A DNA stretch of 22,167 bases from CAYTSW01 sp964440605 (GCA_964440605.1 CAYTSW010000035.1:1-22167); one strand, 5' to 3'. Counted from the first letter of the stretch, positions 13,965 through 21,699 are shown. Made by a program: numbers and translations. The notes: a model not told the origin generated them from the letters alone.

Positions 13965-14947
13965 GCGGCTTCTCCGGTGCGGGTGTTGGTTGCCGCACTC
14001 GCGGCTTCGTGCTCGACGGGGATGAGCAGCTCGACGTGTGCGCCCTGTGGTGACCCGGGGTCGTCGGGCTTTCCATTGCTGATCAGAACGCGCCCCTCGT
14101 GCGCATCGGCGATGCGGTGCACGATCGGCAGACCCAAGCCCGTGCCCGTCGCTCGCGTCGTGAAGAAGGGGTTGAAGACACGGGCACGGACTTCATCGGG
14201 GATGCCCGGGCCCGAATCGGCGACGCGGATGGAGCACATGGGCCGGCGCTTGCCGTCTTCAAGCAACGCGCTGCGCACGCCGGTTGCGACGACGATCCGC
14301 CGCGGCGCCTCGGCCTCGGTCAGCGCATCGCACGCGTTGCGCACGAGGTTGACGAGCGCCTGCTGGATCAGTCCCGGATCGGCGGCGGCTCGGGTCTCGC
14401 GGTGGGCGAACTCCGTCGCGACCTCAACATCGTTGCGCACGAGCCCGTCGGCGCACGCCTCGATCGCGCGCCGGGTGACGTCTTCCAGATCGGTCGCGCG
14501 ACGCGTCGGGCGGATCTCGCGGGCGAAGGCGAGGACATCGCCGACCACCGCGTTCAAGCCGTCCACCGCTCGGGCGATTTTCGACGCGACCTCGCGCTGC
14601 TGGGGCCGGTCCTCGAGGTCCTGCCGCAGCACGTTGGCGTAAAGCTTGATCGAGCCCAGTGGGTTGCGGATCTCGTGGGCGATGCCGGCGGCCATCTCGC
14701 CCAGTGCGGCGAGTTCCCGGGCGCGCTTGAGCTGGCTGCGCGTGTCCCGCAGCTCGTCTTCGAGACGCGCGACCTGTGCGCGCAGCGACTCCTGCGTGAG
14801 CTGCAAGCGCGAGGCGGCATCGTTGAACGAAGAAATGAGATCCGCGAGATCGCTCTCGCTCATCGCCGGGCCGGACGACGACGCGGGGGTCGCCTCGACT
14901 TCCGTCGCTGGGTTGCTCGTGAGGGGCGTCGCCGTGCTCGTGTCCAT
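13961..14947 (-). CDS. Soluble sensor histidine kinase (FlgS/FlrB-like)
   Basis: A 328-residue kinase with no membrane segment. A short disordered N-terminus (1-28) leads into a coiled coil (about 32-80), then the H-box AAGIAHEIRNPLGSIKLYANVL with H91, and the HATPase core: N-box LVNLVRNACDAL (N204), G1 DSGPGIP (244-250), F-box NPFFTTR (259-265) and G2 GTGLGL (268-273). The absence of a membrane or obvious sensory domain implies a cytoplasmic cue. By analogy with FlgS/FlrB this may be the assembly state of the export apparatus, but that is inference. It starts 2 bases after the FlgN-like gene and overlaps its cognate regulator (ATGA), so the pair is coupled. Confidence 0.92.
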   Translation of the reverse strand: MDTSTATPLTSNPATEVEATPASSSGPAMSESDLADLISSFNDAASRLQLTQESLRAQVARLEDELRDTRSQLKRARELAALGEMAAGIAHEIRNPLGSIKLYANVLRQDLEDRPQQREVASKIARAVDGLNAVVGDVLAFAREIRPTRRATDLEDVTRRAIEACADGLVRNDVEVATEFAHRETRAAADPGLIQQALVNLVRNACDALTEAEAPRRIVVATGVRSALLEDGKRRPMCSIRVADSGPGIPDEVRARVFNPFFTTRATGTGLGLPIVHRIADAHEGRVLISNGKPDDPGSPQGAHVELLIPVEHEAASAATNTRTGEAA

Positions 14948-14949
14948 GG

Positions 14950-15468
14950 TCAGCCCGTGCGGTTCTGAAAACGGGGTGCGACGGATGCCGACGAAGGGGA
15001 GCCGGCATAGGCGGACACGGCGGACTTCTTCGCGGCGAGTGAACCGATCTCGTCGTCGAGCTGATTTCGGCGGCGTTCGAGGGCCTCGCGGTCCGCCTCG
15101 TCGCGACCCGCGATGTCGTCCATGAGTTGATCGAGTGTGTCGATGCGCTCGCGCAGCGCGTCACGCTGTTCGGCCTCGAGCGAGGGAGCGAGGCGATCCC
15201 AGTTGCTGGTGAAGGGCTCGAGCTCGGCGTTCAACGCGGTGATCTGTTCGATGAGCGCCTGGCGCCGGCCGAGCACGCCGATGAGCCGATCCGTCTCGCC
15301 ACTGCGGACGTGGTCCGACTGCTGCCTGCTCAGGGTGTCGAGTTGCTGGTACAGCCCCGCCTGCTGATCGAGGATCCGCCGCAGTCGCGGCAGCCAGACC
15401 ACGGGGTTGTCATGCGGTGGGGGCGGGGCCGACGTGTGTGTGTGTTGAGCGTCGTCGCGTGCGGTCAT
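14950..15468 (-). CDS. flgN: FlgN-like flagellar export chaperone
   Basis: A 172-residue, mostly helical protein. After a Pro/His-rich N-terminus, residues 25-150 form long amphipathic helices (LRRILDQQAGLYQQLDTLSRQQ, SGETDRLIGVLGRRQALIEQI, LNAELEPFTSNWDRL) with the 'Q-x-L...L-x-x-R-Q-x-L' pattern of FlgN. FlgN binds the hook-filament junction proteins FlgK and FlgL before export. The Ser/Ala-rich C-terminus (SSASVAPRFQNRTG) looks disordered. It is the first gene of the flagellar block and is adjacent to the kinase/regulator pair. A GAGAGG lies about 6 bases before the ATG at 15468. The family call rests on helical pattern and context, so it is less certain than the structural genes. Confidence 0.68.
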   Translation of the reverse strand: MTARDDAQHTHTSAPPPPHDNPVVWLPRLRRILDQQAGLYQQLDTLSRQQSDHVRSGETDRLIGVLGRRQALIEQITALNAELEPFTSNWDRLAPSLEAEQRDALRERIDTLDQLMDDIAGRDEADREALERRRNQLDDEIGSLAAKKSAVSAYAGSPSSASVAPRFQNRTG

Positions 15469-15540
15469 CCTGATCCTCTCGGCGTTGGAGGCTCCTGCCG
15501 GGCAGTATTGAGGTCGGCCAGTGCCTCGCCCGTGGATGAA

Positions 15541-15562
15541 AATTGCGCAGCATGCGCGAATT
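15541..15562. promoter_or_regulatory. Near-palindrome upstream of the flagellar block
   Basis: The arms AATTGCGCA and TGCGCGAATT are inverted repeats apart from one inserted base. They enclose an exact GCGCA-GCA-TGCGC dyad and lie 73 bases before the flgN-like ATG. It is the most AT-containing dyad in the 157-base gap at the head of the cluster, so it may be an operator. No convincing -10/-35 or sigma54 site was found next to it. Confidence 0.35.
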
Positions 15563-15602
15563 CGTCACCCGGATCGCCTCATCAGCGCAACTGGCCGCGA
15601 AC

Positions 15603-15618
15603 CCCCCGGGAGCGGGGG
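15603..15618 (-). terminator. Possible terminator hairpin after the TPR gene
   Basis: A 6-bp stem CCCCCG/CGGGGG with a 4-base loop begins 7 bases after the TPR gene stop (15626-15628). It lacks the T tract of an intrinsic terminator, so it may only reduce read-through. If functional, it separates the TPR gene from the flagellar block. Confidence 0.35.
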
Positions 15619-15625
15619 CCGCGAA

Positions 15626-18124
15626 CTACTGCGCGTCCGCGATGCGGTCGAGCTCGATCGCGGCGTCGAGCCAGCGTTCCCAATGCGTGCGGTCCATCGG
15701 ACTCGCGTCGGTTTCGAAGGCCTCGTCGGGTAGCTGATCGAGTCGCGAGCGTGCGCGCTGGTGCGCAATCCGAGCCGCCTCGTGGTCGCCCAGCGCGATG
15801 TAGCAGTTCACCACCTGGATCATCGCCGAGAGGCTCGCGGGCTCATCGGCGTAGCGCTGGGCCGCGGTGTCGTAGCGGCGGATGGCCTGTTTGAAGAGTT
15901 CTTCGGCGCGCTCGGGCTCGTCTTCTCGGATGAGCTGCGCGAGGTCGTAGGTGCAGTCGGCACGGAAGAGCAGGGCGTTGCGAACGATCACTTCGTCCTG
16001 CCGGCTGCGCGCGCGCGGGTCGCGGTCCATCAGCTGGGTGCGCGCAGTCTCGTAAAGGTCGGACGCCCGTTGCAGGCGGTCGAGGCGCAGATCGCGCAGT
16101 CGGAGGCGCTCGGTCGCGGGCATGGCCTCGTCGAGCTGCTCGCGGATGTCGCCCGCGGAACGCCGGAGGGCCTCGGCAAGGTCGAAGACGAACTGCGGCT
16201 CGTCCAACAGGTCGGGGTAGCGCGAGGCCGCCTCCTCAAAGCGCGCGATAGCGCGTGCATACGCACCGGTGCGGCGGTGCATATCGCCTAGCGCGATGAG
16301 CGCCTGCCGGAACTCGGGGGCATCCGGGTCGAGCACCTGCCCGTCGACGATCCGCTCGAGCAGAGGGCGCGCGCGGGCGGTGTCGGCCCACCCCGACCGC
16401 AGGAGATAGGCCTGGGCCAGCGGAACGTAGCTGCGATAGGCCCACATGCTCGTGGCGTGGTTGTCCTGAAGCAGGGTAAAGAATTCGATGGCCGAGTCGA
16501 AGTCACCCCGCGCCAGCCACGCCTTGCCGAGGCGGTACTGCGCTTCGAGTTGCCTCGGGTCGCCGTCGGCGGCCTCGGCGAAGTCGGCGAAGAGGGCGAT
16601 CGCCTGCTCGACGTCGCCCGCCCGGTCGTAACTGTCGGCGGCCATCCACAGCGAATCGCGGTACACGTCCGTATCCGCGAGCAATGTCATGCGGGCGTGT
16701 CGTGCGAAATGCTTGCCCGCCTTGGCGAAGTGCTGACGCGCCTCCTCGATCGTGATTGGGTCGCCGCCGACCAGGTCGACCGCGCCCGATGGAGTGCGTG
16801 GCTGCGTCGAGAGCAAGTCGTCGGCCACCGCACGATGCGTTTCGGCCAAGCGGATCACCGCTTCGGCGGGGATGTCATCGTCGGTGAAGAGTCGTCCTGC
16901 GAGGATCGCCAGCCGCAACGCGTGCTTGAGCTGGTCGGGGTCGTCGGCGCGGGCCATGGCGTGAGCGTGGCGCTGGCCGAGACTGTCGTGCGCTTGCTCG
17001 GCGGTCACGTCCCCCACCTTCGAGGCACCGTCCAGCCCCAGCACCACCTCTGAGTAGGCCCGGATCGTCTCGTCGTCGTCGGACGACGTCTCGGCGACGC
17101 CGAGCCAGGCGGCGGTCGCGACCGGGGTCGATGGGAAGCGCGAGGCGACCTGCGCGAAGCGGTCGCGCGCTTCGACGGTGTTGCCGCGCGACGCATCGAC
17201 ACGCGCCAGCAGCACGCCGATCCGACCCGACAGGCGGTCTGACGCCGGCACGAGTTCTTCGGCGAGCGTGAGGTGCTTCGTGGCTTCGTCGAGGCGCCCG
17301 AGTTCCAGATACGCCTCCCCGAGGATGGTCAGCAGGCCGGCGGCCTCGGGCGAGAGCACACGATCCAGACGCTGGATGGCGGGGAGCAGGCGGTCGATCG
17401 CGGCCTGCGGTCGCGCGGCGTCGAGGCTGAGCCGCGCCTGCTGCGCCACGGCCCACAGGCGCTCGTCCTCCGACACCGACGGGTCGGCGCGCAGCGACGT
17501 GAGCAGCTCGAACGCGCGCTGGCGCTCGAAGTCCGACGCGCCGGCCGCGAGCCCGCGCTCGATCACCGTCCGGACAATGCGCGCGCGGTCGGATGCTCGA
17601 TCGGGGGGCAAAAGGTCGGCTTCCTTCAACGCCTCCTCCTCGCGCTCCATCGCGAGCAGTGCGTCGGCGAGGCGGACCTGCTGATCGGGCGTCAGTGGGA
17701 AGTCGTATCGCGCGCGCGCGACCTCGTAGTTGTCGACGATCGCCCTGTGATTCTCGAAGCGGTCGATGCCCTCGCTGCGTGCGTAGAGGTGAAGCGTGTC
17801 GGCCCGCAGGGCCCAGAAGCGCCCGAGCTGCTCGCGAGTGATCGTGGGGTGCTCGATGTTGGCCGCGAGCGGGCCGTTGAGCGTTTCGAGGGCCTGCTCG
17901 TAGCGGCGCGCGTCGAGGTTCGCCTGCACGCTGTCCATCGCGCCGTCGAAATCGGGGTCGGGCGTGGTTGCGGACCAGGCGGCGATACCCGCGCCGAGCA
18001 GCACGAGCGAGAGCGCGAGCACCGGGATGGGCCAGCGGTCGCGCAAGCCACGCAGCGGGGTGCGCCCGGGTGGCGCTCCGTCGTTCGCTTCGGGCTCGGG
18101 TTGGGTGGTTGGGGGATCACTCAT
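15626..18124 (-). CDS. Membrane-anchored TPR-repeat protein, function unknown
   Basis: An 832-residue protein. A Pro/Glu-rich cytoplasmic N-terminus (1-30) precedes one membrane helix (about 32-51, WPIPVLALSLVLLGAGIAAW). Almost all the rest is helix-turn-helix repeats of TPR type with the A/L/Y/A spacing, for example RYEQALETLNGPL, RLDEATKHLTLAEELVP, RGDFDSAIEFFTLLQD, YARAIARFEEAASRYP and ERAEELFKQAIRRYDTAAQRYAD. The bulk should be on the periplasmic side. TPR proteins of this shape are scaffolds; no catalytic motif is visible. It is separated from the flagellar block by 157 bases with a hairpin, and from the upstream RDD gene by 108 bases, so a flagellar role is not implied. I do not recognise a specific family. 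Confidence 0.85.
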   Translation of the reverse strand: MSDPPTTQPEPEANDGAPPGRTPLRGLRDRWPIPVLALSLVLLGAGIAAWSATTPDPDFDGAMDSVQANLDARRYEQALETLNGPLAANIEHPTITREQLGRFWALRADTLHLYARSEGIDRFENHRAIVDNYEVARARYDFPLTPDQQVRLADALLAMEREEEALKEADLLPPDRASDRARIVRTVIERGLAAGASDFERQRAFELLTSLRADPSVSEDERLWAVAQQARLSLDAARPQAAIDRLLPAIQRLDRVLSPEAAGLLTILGEAYLELGRLDEATKHLTLAEELVPASDRLSGRIGVLLARVDASRGNTVEARDRFAQVASRFPSTPVATAAWLGVAETSSDDDETIRAYSEVVLGLDGASKVGDVTAEQAHDSLGQRHAHAMARADDPDQLKHALRLAILAGRLFTDDDIPAEAVIRLAETHRAVADDLLSTQPRTPSGAVDLVGGDPITIEEARQHFAKAGKHFARHARMTLLADTDVYRDSLWMAADSYDRAGDVEQAIALFADFAEAADGDPRQLEAQYRLGKAWLARGDFDSAIEFFTLLQDNHATSMWAYRSYVPLAQAYLLRSGWADTARARPLLERIVDGQVLDPDAPEFRQALIALGDMHRRTGAYARAIARFEEAASRYPDLLDEPQFVFDLAEALRRSAGDIREQLDEAMPATERLRLRDLRLDRLQRASDLYETARTQLMDRDPRARSRQDEVIVRNALLFRADCTYDLAQLIREDEPERAEELFKQAIRRYDTAAQRYADEPASLSAMIQVVNCYIALGDHEAARIAHQRARSRLDQLPDEAFETDASPMDRTHWERWLDAAIELDRIADAQ

Positions 18125-18133
18125 TGTGGGCGG

Positions 18134-18154
18134 GGCGCGCGGAGGACGCGCGCC
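18134..18154. repeat. GC hairpin 9 bases upstream of the TPR gene start
   Basis: GGCGCGCG (18134-18141) and CGCGCGCC (18147-18154) form an 8-bp stem. In the minus-strand RNA the loop reads UCCUC. The hairpin occupies the place where a Shine-Dalgarno site would be expected, and none is seen for this gene. It could restrain translation or mark the end of the upstream transcript. Confidence 0.45.
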
Positions 18155-18232
18155 GAGCGCGGAGCCAGCCGCGCCAGACGTTTATCGGGTGATCGGCCGT
18201 CCGACTGCACCGCGAGCGCGGGCACCCTTGAG

Positions 18233-19831
18233 TCAGCGGCCTTCTTCGGGGGGATCGGCGTCGCGCGGACGCGGCATGACCACGATTGTCTCGAAAGACG
18301 CCGGGTGCGGCAGCGCCGGCGCGAGCACCGTAAAGAGCCCTATCGGCGGGCAGACCACTTTGATCAGCGTGCGGGAGAAGGCACGCCACCAGCCGGGGAC
18401 ATTGCCCTGGTAGTCAACGGTGCGGCAGCGGGTCATCAGTTTGCCGAGCGTGCAGCCGAAGAGCGCCTCGGTGATCGTCGCGTGGATGAGCGTCACCCCG
18501 CCGATGACGAGGAAGGGCGCGATGCCGGCTTGGTTGAGCTCGTTGACGGCGTCCTGTGCGGTCTGCGCCTCCGAACCCCAGATGAACAACGCGAAGACCA
18601 CCCCCGGCACGAGGTCGATCACGAACGCGATGATGCGTCGCGAAGGCGTCGCCAGCACCGTGCCGTCCGGGATGATCGGGGTCACGCCTTCCGGGCGCGG
18701 CGGGCGGGCGATGAAGAGCATCGCCGTCACCGCGATCGCGGCGACGATCAGCACGATCAGTTGGAGGTCGTTGGTCGAGACGGGCCCGGCGGGGCGAGCG
18801 TCGTCGCGGTGGAGCGTCACCCCTTCGGTGTTCACGACGTGGACCACGATGGCCGGCGGATCGTCGGTCTTGGGCCAGGCCAGCAGGATGTCGCCCGCCA
18901 GGGCCGCCGCGACGAACGTATCGGGCACGCTCTCCACGGTCGCCTGGGTGACAAGTTCATCGCCCCAAGGCTTCAGGATGCTCAGGGTGTCGCCCGGCCC
19001 GTGCACCAGCGCCCAGGGCTGGCCCTCGATTGTCAACAACCGGTGGGGCTCCTGGGGCAACGTGACGCGCGTGGGCTGCCACGCGAAGACGGGAGGCTCT
19101 TCGTCCGTGGCGTGTCGGGTCTGTCGCCGCGTCCAAATCGTCGCGATCTCGAAGTCTGACGAAGGTGCCAGTAGCGCAACGCCGAGGCTGGACGAGATGA
19201 GCCTCACGTTGTCAAGCGAGCTTTGGTCCGCGACCAGGTCGGGCGGAAAATCGATGATCTCCCACGCCGTCGGTGCCAGCACGCGCAGTTCGTGGGTCGT
19301 CCCGCCCGACGATTCGTCGTCCGAGACGGGCTCGGGTTCTGATTGACGCCGAAGCAGCACGGCGGCGGCGTCTCCCGCACTCGCGAAGCCGCGGATCGCC
19401 GCGTCGCGTGGCAAGGGTGGGAGCGGCGCGGGCGGGCTGAGCAACTTGCGGCCGCCGGGCTGGGTCGTGACGTCGACGAGCCGAGCGCGTCGGGGCGCGT
19501 CGGATTCGGGGGCGGGCTCGAAGAGGATGGCGGCGTCCCCGTCGGTCGCGGCGAGGGCCGCGGGCATTGTTGGGAAGGTCGCGGCTGATCGCGCCTGACC
19601 CAGGGGCTCGCGCGGCACAACGAAAAGCACCGTGGTGCCATCCACGGACTCGCAGAGCACCCACGCCCGCTGGTCGTCGCCGGCGGCAGTGATCTGCCGC
19701 GGATCCTGCGCAGCGTCCTCTGTCGTGAGAGTGGGCGGGGGCGGGGCGGGGGCCGTTGCGATCGCGACGCACGCCAGCATCGCGCACGCCAGCGCGACCC
19801 GGAAGGGAACATGACGAAACCGAGCAAGCAT
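18233..19831 (-). CDS. RDD-family membrane protein with large extracytoplasmic N-domain
   Basis: A 532-residue protein. A signal peptide-like N-terminus (about 1-28, with VALACAMLACVAIATAPA) is followed by some 325 residues of strand-rich, probably extracytoplasmic sequence without cysteine pairs or catalytic motifs. A membrane helix follows (about 356-375, LQLIVLIVAAIAVTAMLFIA), then an RDD domain (about 397-505). RDD marks include the arginine/aspartate opening RRIIAFVIDLVPG and TLGKLMTRCRTVDYQG, with hydrophobic helices around 401-418, 440-457 and 492-507. Most RDD proteins are 130-250 residues and have little outside the domain; some have been linked to ion transport, but many are uncharacterised. 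It begins 9 bases after the lipoprotein gene, so both are probably cotranscribed. The N-domain may be a beta-propeller-like sensor or binding domain; I cannot assign it. Confidence 0.85.
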   Translation of the reverse strand: MLARFRHVPFRVALACAMLACVAIATAPAPPPPTLTTEDAAQDPRQITAAGDDQRAWVLCESVDGTTVLFVVPREPLGQARSAATFPTMPAALAATDGDAAILFEPAPESDAPRRARLVDVTTQPGGRKLLSPPAPLPPLPRDAAIRGFASAGDAAAVLLRRQSEPEPVSDDESSGGTTHELRVLAPTAWEIIDFPPDLVADQSSLDNVRLISSSLGVALLAPSSDFEIATIWTRRQTRHATDEEPPVFAWQPTRVTLPQEPHRLLTIEGQPWALVHGPGDTLSILKPWGDELVTQATVESVPDTFVAAALAGDILLAWPKTDDPPAIVVHVVNTEGVTLHRDDARPAGPVSTNDLQLIVLIVAAIAVTAMLFIARPPRPEGVTPIIPDGTVLATPSRRIIAFVIDLVPGVVFALFIWGSEAQTAQDAVNELNQAGIAPFLVIGGVTLIHATITEALFGCTLGKLMTRCRTVDYQGNVPGWWRAFSRTLIKVVCPPIGLFTVLAPALPHPASFETIVVMPRPRDADPPEEGR

Positions 19832-19840
19832 CGAGGGATG

Positions 19841-20716
19841 TTACGACGAAGCGTCCTCGAGTGCGTCGAGGTCGACCACCTCGTCGAAGGGGCCGAGGAG
19901 GTCGATCAGGAGGTCGAAGTCGAACGCTTGAGGGCGTGGGACGCCCCGTCGGACGCCGTCGGTCACGTCGCCATCGAGCTGAATGCTGATCGAGCTGTCC
20001 GAGGGCAGGTGCGTGATGAAGAGCCGACCGAAGATGCGCGGCGGGAAGCCGCCCGGGTTGTCGAGCTGCACGGTCTTGGCGTTGGTCAGTTCCGCGCGGA
20101 TGACCGGTGCGCCGTCGGCATTCAGCCGTTCGACAACAGTCGGCATCTCCGGGCGATCGCGGTTCGCGAAAACGTACCGCCAAGCGCCGAAGGCGTCGGC
20201 CTCGACGACGGCGGGTGCGCCTTCTGCATCGCGCTCGATCGTGACGGCTTCGGGGTCGATCGGGCGCAGGGCAGCCAGCGTGAGCAGCTCACGCGGCGCG
20301 ACGGGCAGCCCGAGCATGCGCCGCTTGTCGGGCGTGAAGCGGTCGTGACGACCGAAGACGGCGCGACCGTCCTCCAGGCGGTTGAGCAGCCAGTACAGGT
20401 CGTCGTCAGCGCCGAACCAGAGGTACGTCTCGCCGACCTTGCCGATGTCGAGGGCGAGCAACTCGCTGTCGCGTCGCTGGAAGAAGCCGTTGCCCTGTTC
20501 CATGCGGCGGTCGCCGTCCTCGTCGGTGAAGCGAACGGTGATGACGGCCCGCGCCCAGACGCGCTCGATGCGGGGCACTCGCTCGTTGTGCAGCTCGAGC
20601 AGTTCGCCGGCGCTCGGGAGGGGTGCGGCGATGGGGTCCGCGTGCTCGCGCTGGTTGGAACAACCCGCGACCATGGGCGTTGCAAGTAAGGCGGCCAACA
20701 CCAGTACGCGCTTCAC
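19841..20716 (-). CDS. Putative outer-membrane-type lipoprotein
   Basis: A 291-residue protein with a lipoprotein signal: MKRVLVLAALLATPMVAGC, with C19 as the lipidation site. The start is GTG and overlaps the stop of the upstream gene (GTGA). The mature part is strand-rich, with an extended antiparallel pattern (RVWARAVITVRFTD, RDSELLALDIGKVGETYLWFGAD, AVTIERDAEGAPAVVEAD, VIRAELTNAKTVQLD, ISIQLDGDVTDG) reminiscent of the LolA/LolB/DUF4292 beta-sheet fold. The family link is a resemblance in pattern, not a recognised signature. No enzyme motif is seen. Coupling to the unknown gene upstream suggests a shared function. Confidence 0.8.
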   Translation of the reverse strand: MKRVLVLAALLATPMVAGCSNQREHADPIAAPLPSAGELLELHNERVPRIERVWARAVITVRFTDEDGDRRMEQGNGFFQRRDSELLALDIGKVGETYLWFGADDDLYWLLNRLEDGRAVFGRHDRFTPDKRRMLGLPVAPRELLTLAALRPIDPEAVTIERDAEGAPAVVEADAFGAWRYVFANRDRPEMPTVVERLNADGAPVIRAELTNAKTVQLDNPGGFPPRIFGRLFITHLPSDSSISIQLDGDVTDGVRRGVPRPQAFDFDLLIDLLGPFDEVVDLDALEDASS

Positions 20717-21240
20717 GGGCCGACGCTCACGATCTCGGCGAGCTGCTCCGTCACCGCGCGTAGCAACTCGGGGTCCTTCGGAGGCTCGACAACCTCGATC
20801 GGCTCCGCTCCCGCGTCTTCACCCTTGCGGCGGACGAGCAGCACCGAGGGCTCGTCGCCCGCGCCCGGACGCGAGCCGGCGTGGACCAGCTCACGTTTGC
20901 GGATGAGCATGAGTGCGATCATGTGCCGAAAGGCGAGGCGGCGCGGGTCTTCGGCGTCGGCGAGTGAGTCGAACAGACCGCCCAGCGCCCCTGAGTCCAC
21001 CAGCGGGCCCGGCTTGTGCCCAGGCTCCGGGACCTCGGCGCTCCACCACGCGAACAGCCGGGGCGGGCGGGCGCCGGCGTCCCACGCGGCGCGGCTGTAG
21101 TCGAAGCGGTCGAACGCGTCGTCGGTCTCGTGTTCGGCGAGGGCAACGACGATGGGGTCGCCCGGCTGAAGCGGGTCGCCGGTGTGCGCGCAGACCTGGG
21201 CGGCGCGCCCGAGTTCATAGCTGGTGGTCGTCCGTGACAT
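20713..21240 (-). CDS. Conserved protein of unknown function
   Basis: I chose the ATG at 21240 (MSRTTTSYELGRAAQVCAHTG), which gives 175 residues; the 22-residue extension from 21306 is Arg-rich and unlike a protein start. Notable segments are VCAHTGDPLQPGDPIVVAL near the N-terminus, FDRFDYSRAAWDAGARPPRLFAWW in the middle, and a helix LAFRHMIALMLIRKRELVH. I remember similar proteins ('CAxTGxxLxPGexy', 'DYSxxAW', 'RxxLalmLxRKR') as widespread uncharacterised planctomycete proteins, but I cannot confirm this here. No signal peptide or membrane segment is visible, so it is probably cytoplasmic. It overlaps the lipoprotein gene by 4 bases (GTGA). Confidence 0.78.
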   Translation of the reverse strand: MSRTTTSYELGRAAQVCAHTGDPLQPGDPIVVALAEHETDDAFDRFDYSRAAWDAGARPPRLFAWWSAEVPEPGHKPGPLVDSGALGGLFDSLADAEDPRRLAFRHMIALMLIRKRELVHAGSRPGAGDEPSVLLVRRKGEDAGAEPIEVVEPPKDPELLRAVTEQLAEIVSVGP

Positions 21241-21334
21241 GGTGACACTGTATTCGAGCCCGCGCGGCGGCACTCCCCTCTCCACGCGGCATCGCCAGAC
21301 TCGCACGCTCGAGCGCTTGCGGCGCGGGTTGCGT

Positions 21335-21607
21335 TCAGGTGGTTTCGAAAAAGCGTCGGCTGGTGCCGCCCTGGCCGACGCGGGCGTGGACGGGCGCGCC
21401 GCAACCGGGGCACTGGCCCTCGTAGCGTCGCCCGTCGGGCGAGCGATAGATACGGGCGTAGACGTTGCAGCAGCGGAAGTGGATGCCGAGCCACTTGGCC
21501 GAGTCGTGGGACAACGGCGAGTCCGGCGTGGGATCGCGCCGCCCTTGGAGGCGTTCGTTCAGCCGCTGGAGGCGTGCCTGGAAGGACTGGTCCTTCGGGG
21601 CGGTCAT
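21335..21607 (-). CDS. Small zinc-ribbon-like protein
   Basis: The ATG at 21607 gives 90 residues. An N-terminal charged helix (MTAPKDQSFQARLQRLNERL) is followed by a C-terminal ribbon: FRCCNVYARIYR (C46, C47), then CPGCG (C66, C69), then ARVGQGGTSRRFFE. A paired-cysteine knuckle plus CPxC spaced by about 18 residues would suit one zinc ion. The frame is open upstream to 21979, but that part is Arg/Pro-rich and overlaps the next gene in another frame, so it is not included. Function is unknown; such ribbons often mediate RNA, DNA or protein contacts. It is separated by 94 bases from the next gene downstream and by 128 bases from the gene upstream. Confidence 0.75.
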   Translation of the reverse strand: MTAPKDQSFQARLQRLNERLQGRRDPTPDSPLSHDSAKWLGIHFRCCNVYARIYRSPDGRRYEGQCPGCGAPVHARVGQGGTSRRFFETT

Positions 21608-21699
21608 TGGGGGTGTATCGGCCGTTTTTAAAAGGCAGGTCCACAGAGCAACAGAGGCGACGGCAGGAACGGAGGGGAGAGGCGGAGCGACGAAGGGGA

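Noticed and set aside
17273..19159. Plus-strand open frame of 628 codons
   Set aside because: Antisense to the TPR and RDD genes, Arg/Gly/Ala/His-rich without any domain pattern; the minus-strand proteins explain the region.
21615..21622. GCCGATAC on the minus strand as a sigma28 -10 box
   Set aside because: It matches 7 of 8 bases of the flagellar sigma28 -10, but no -35-like sequence stands at the right distance. It is only 7 bases before the start codon of a non-flagellar gene.
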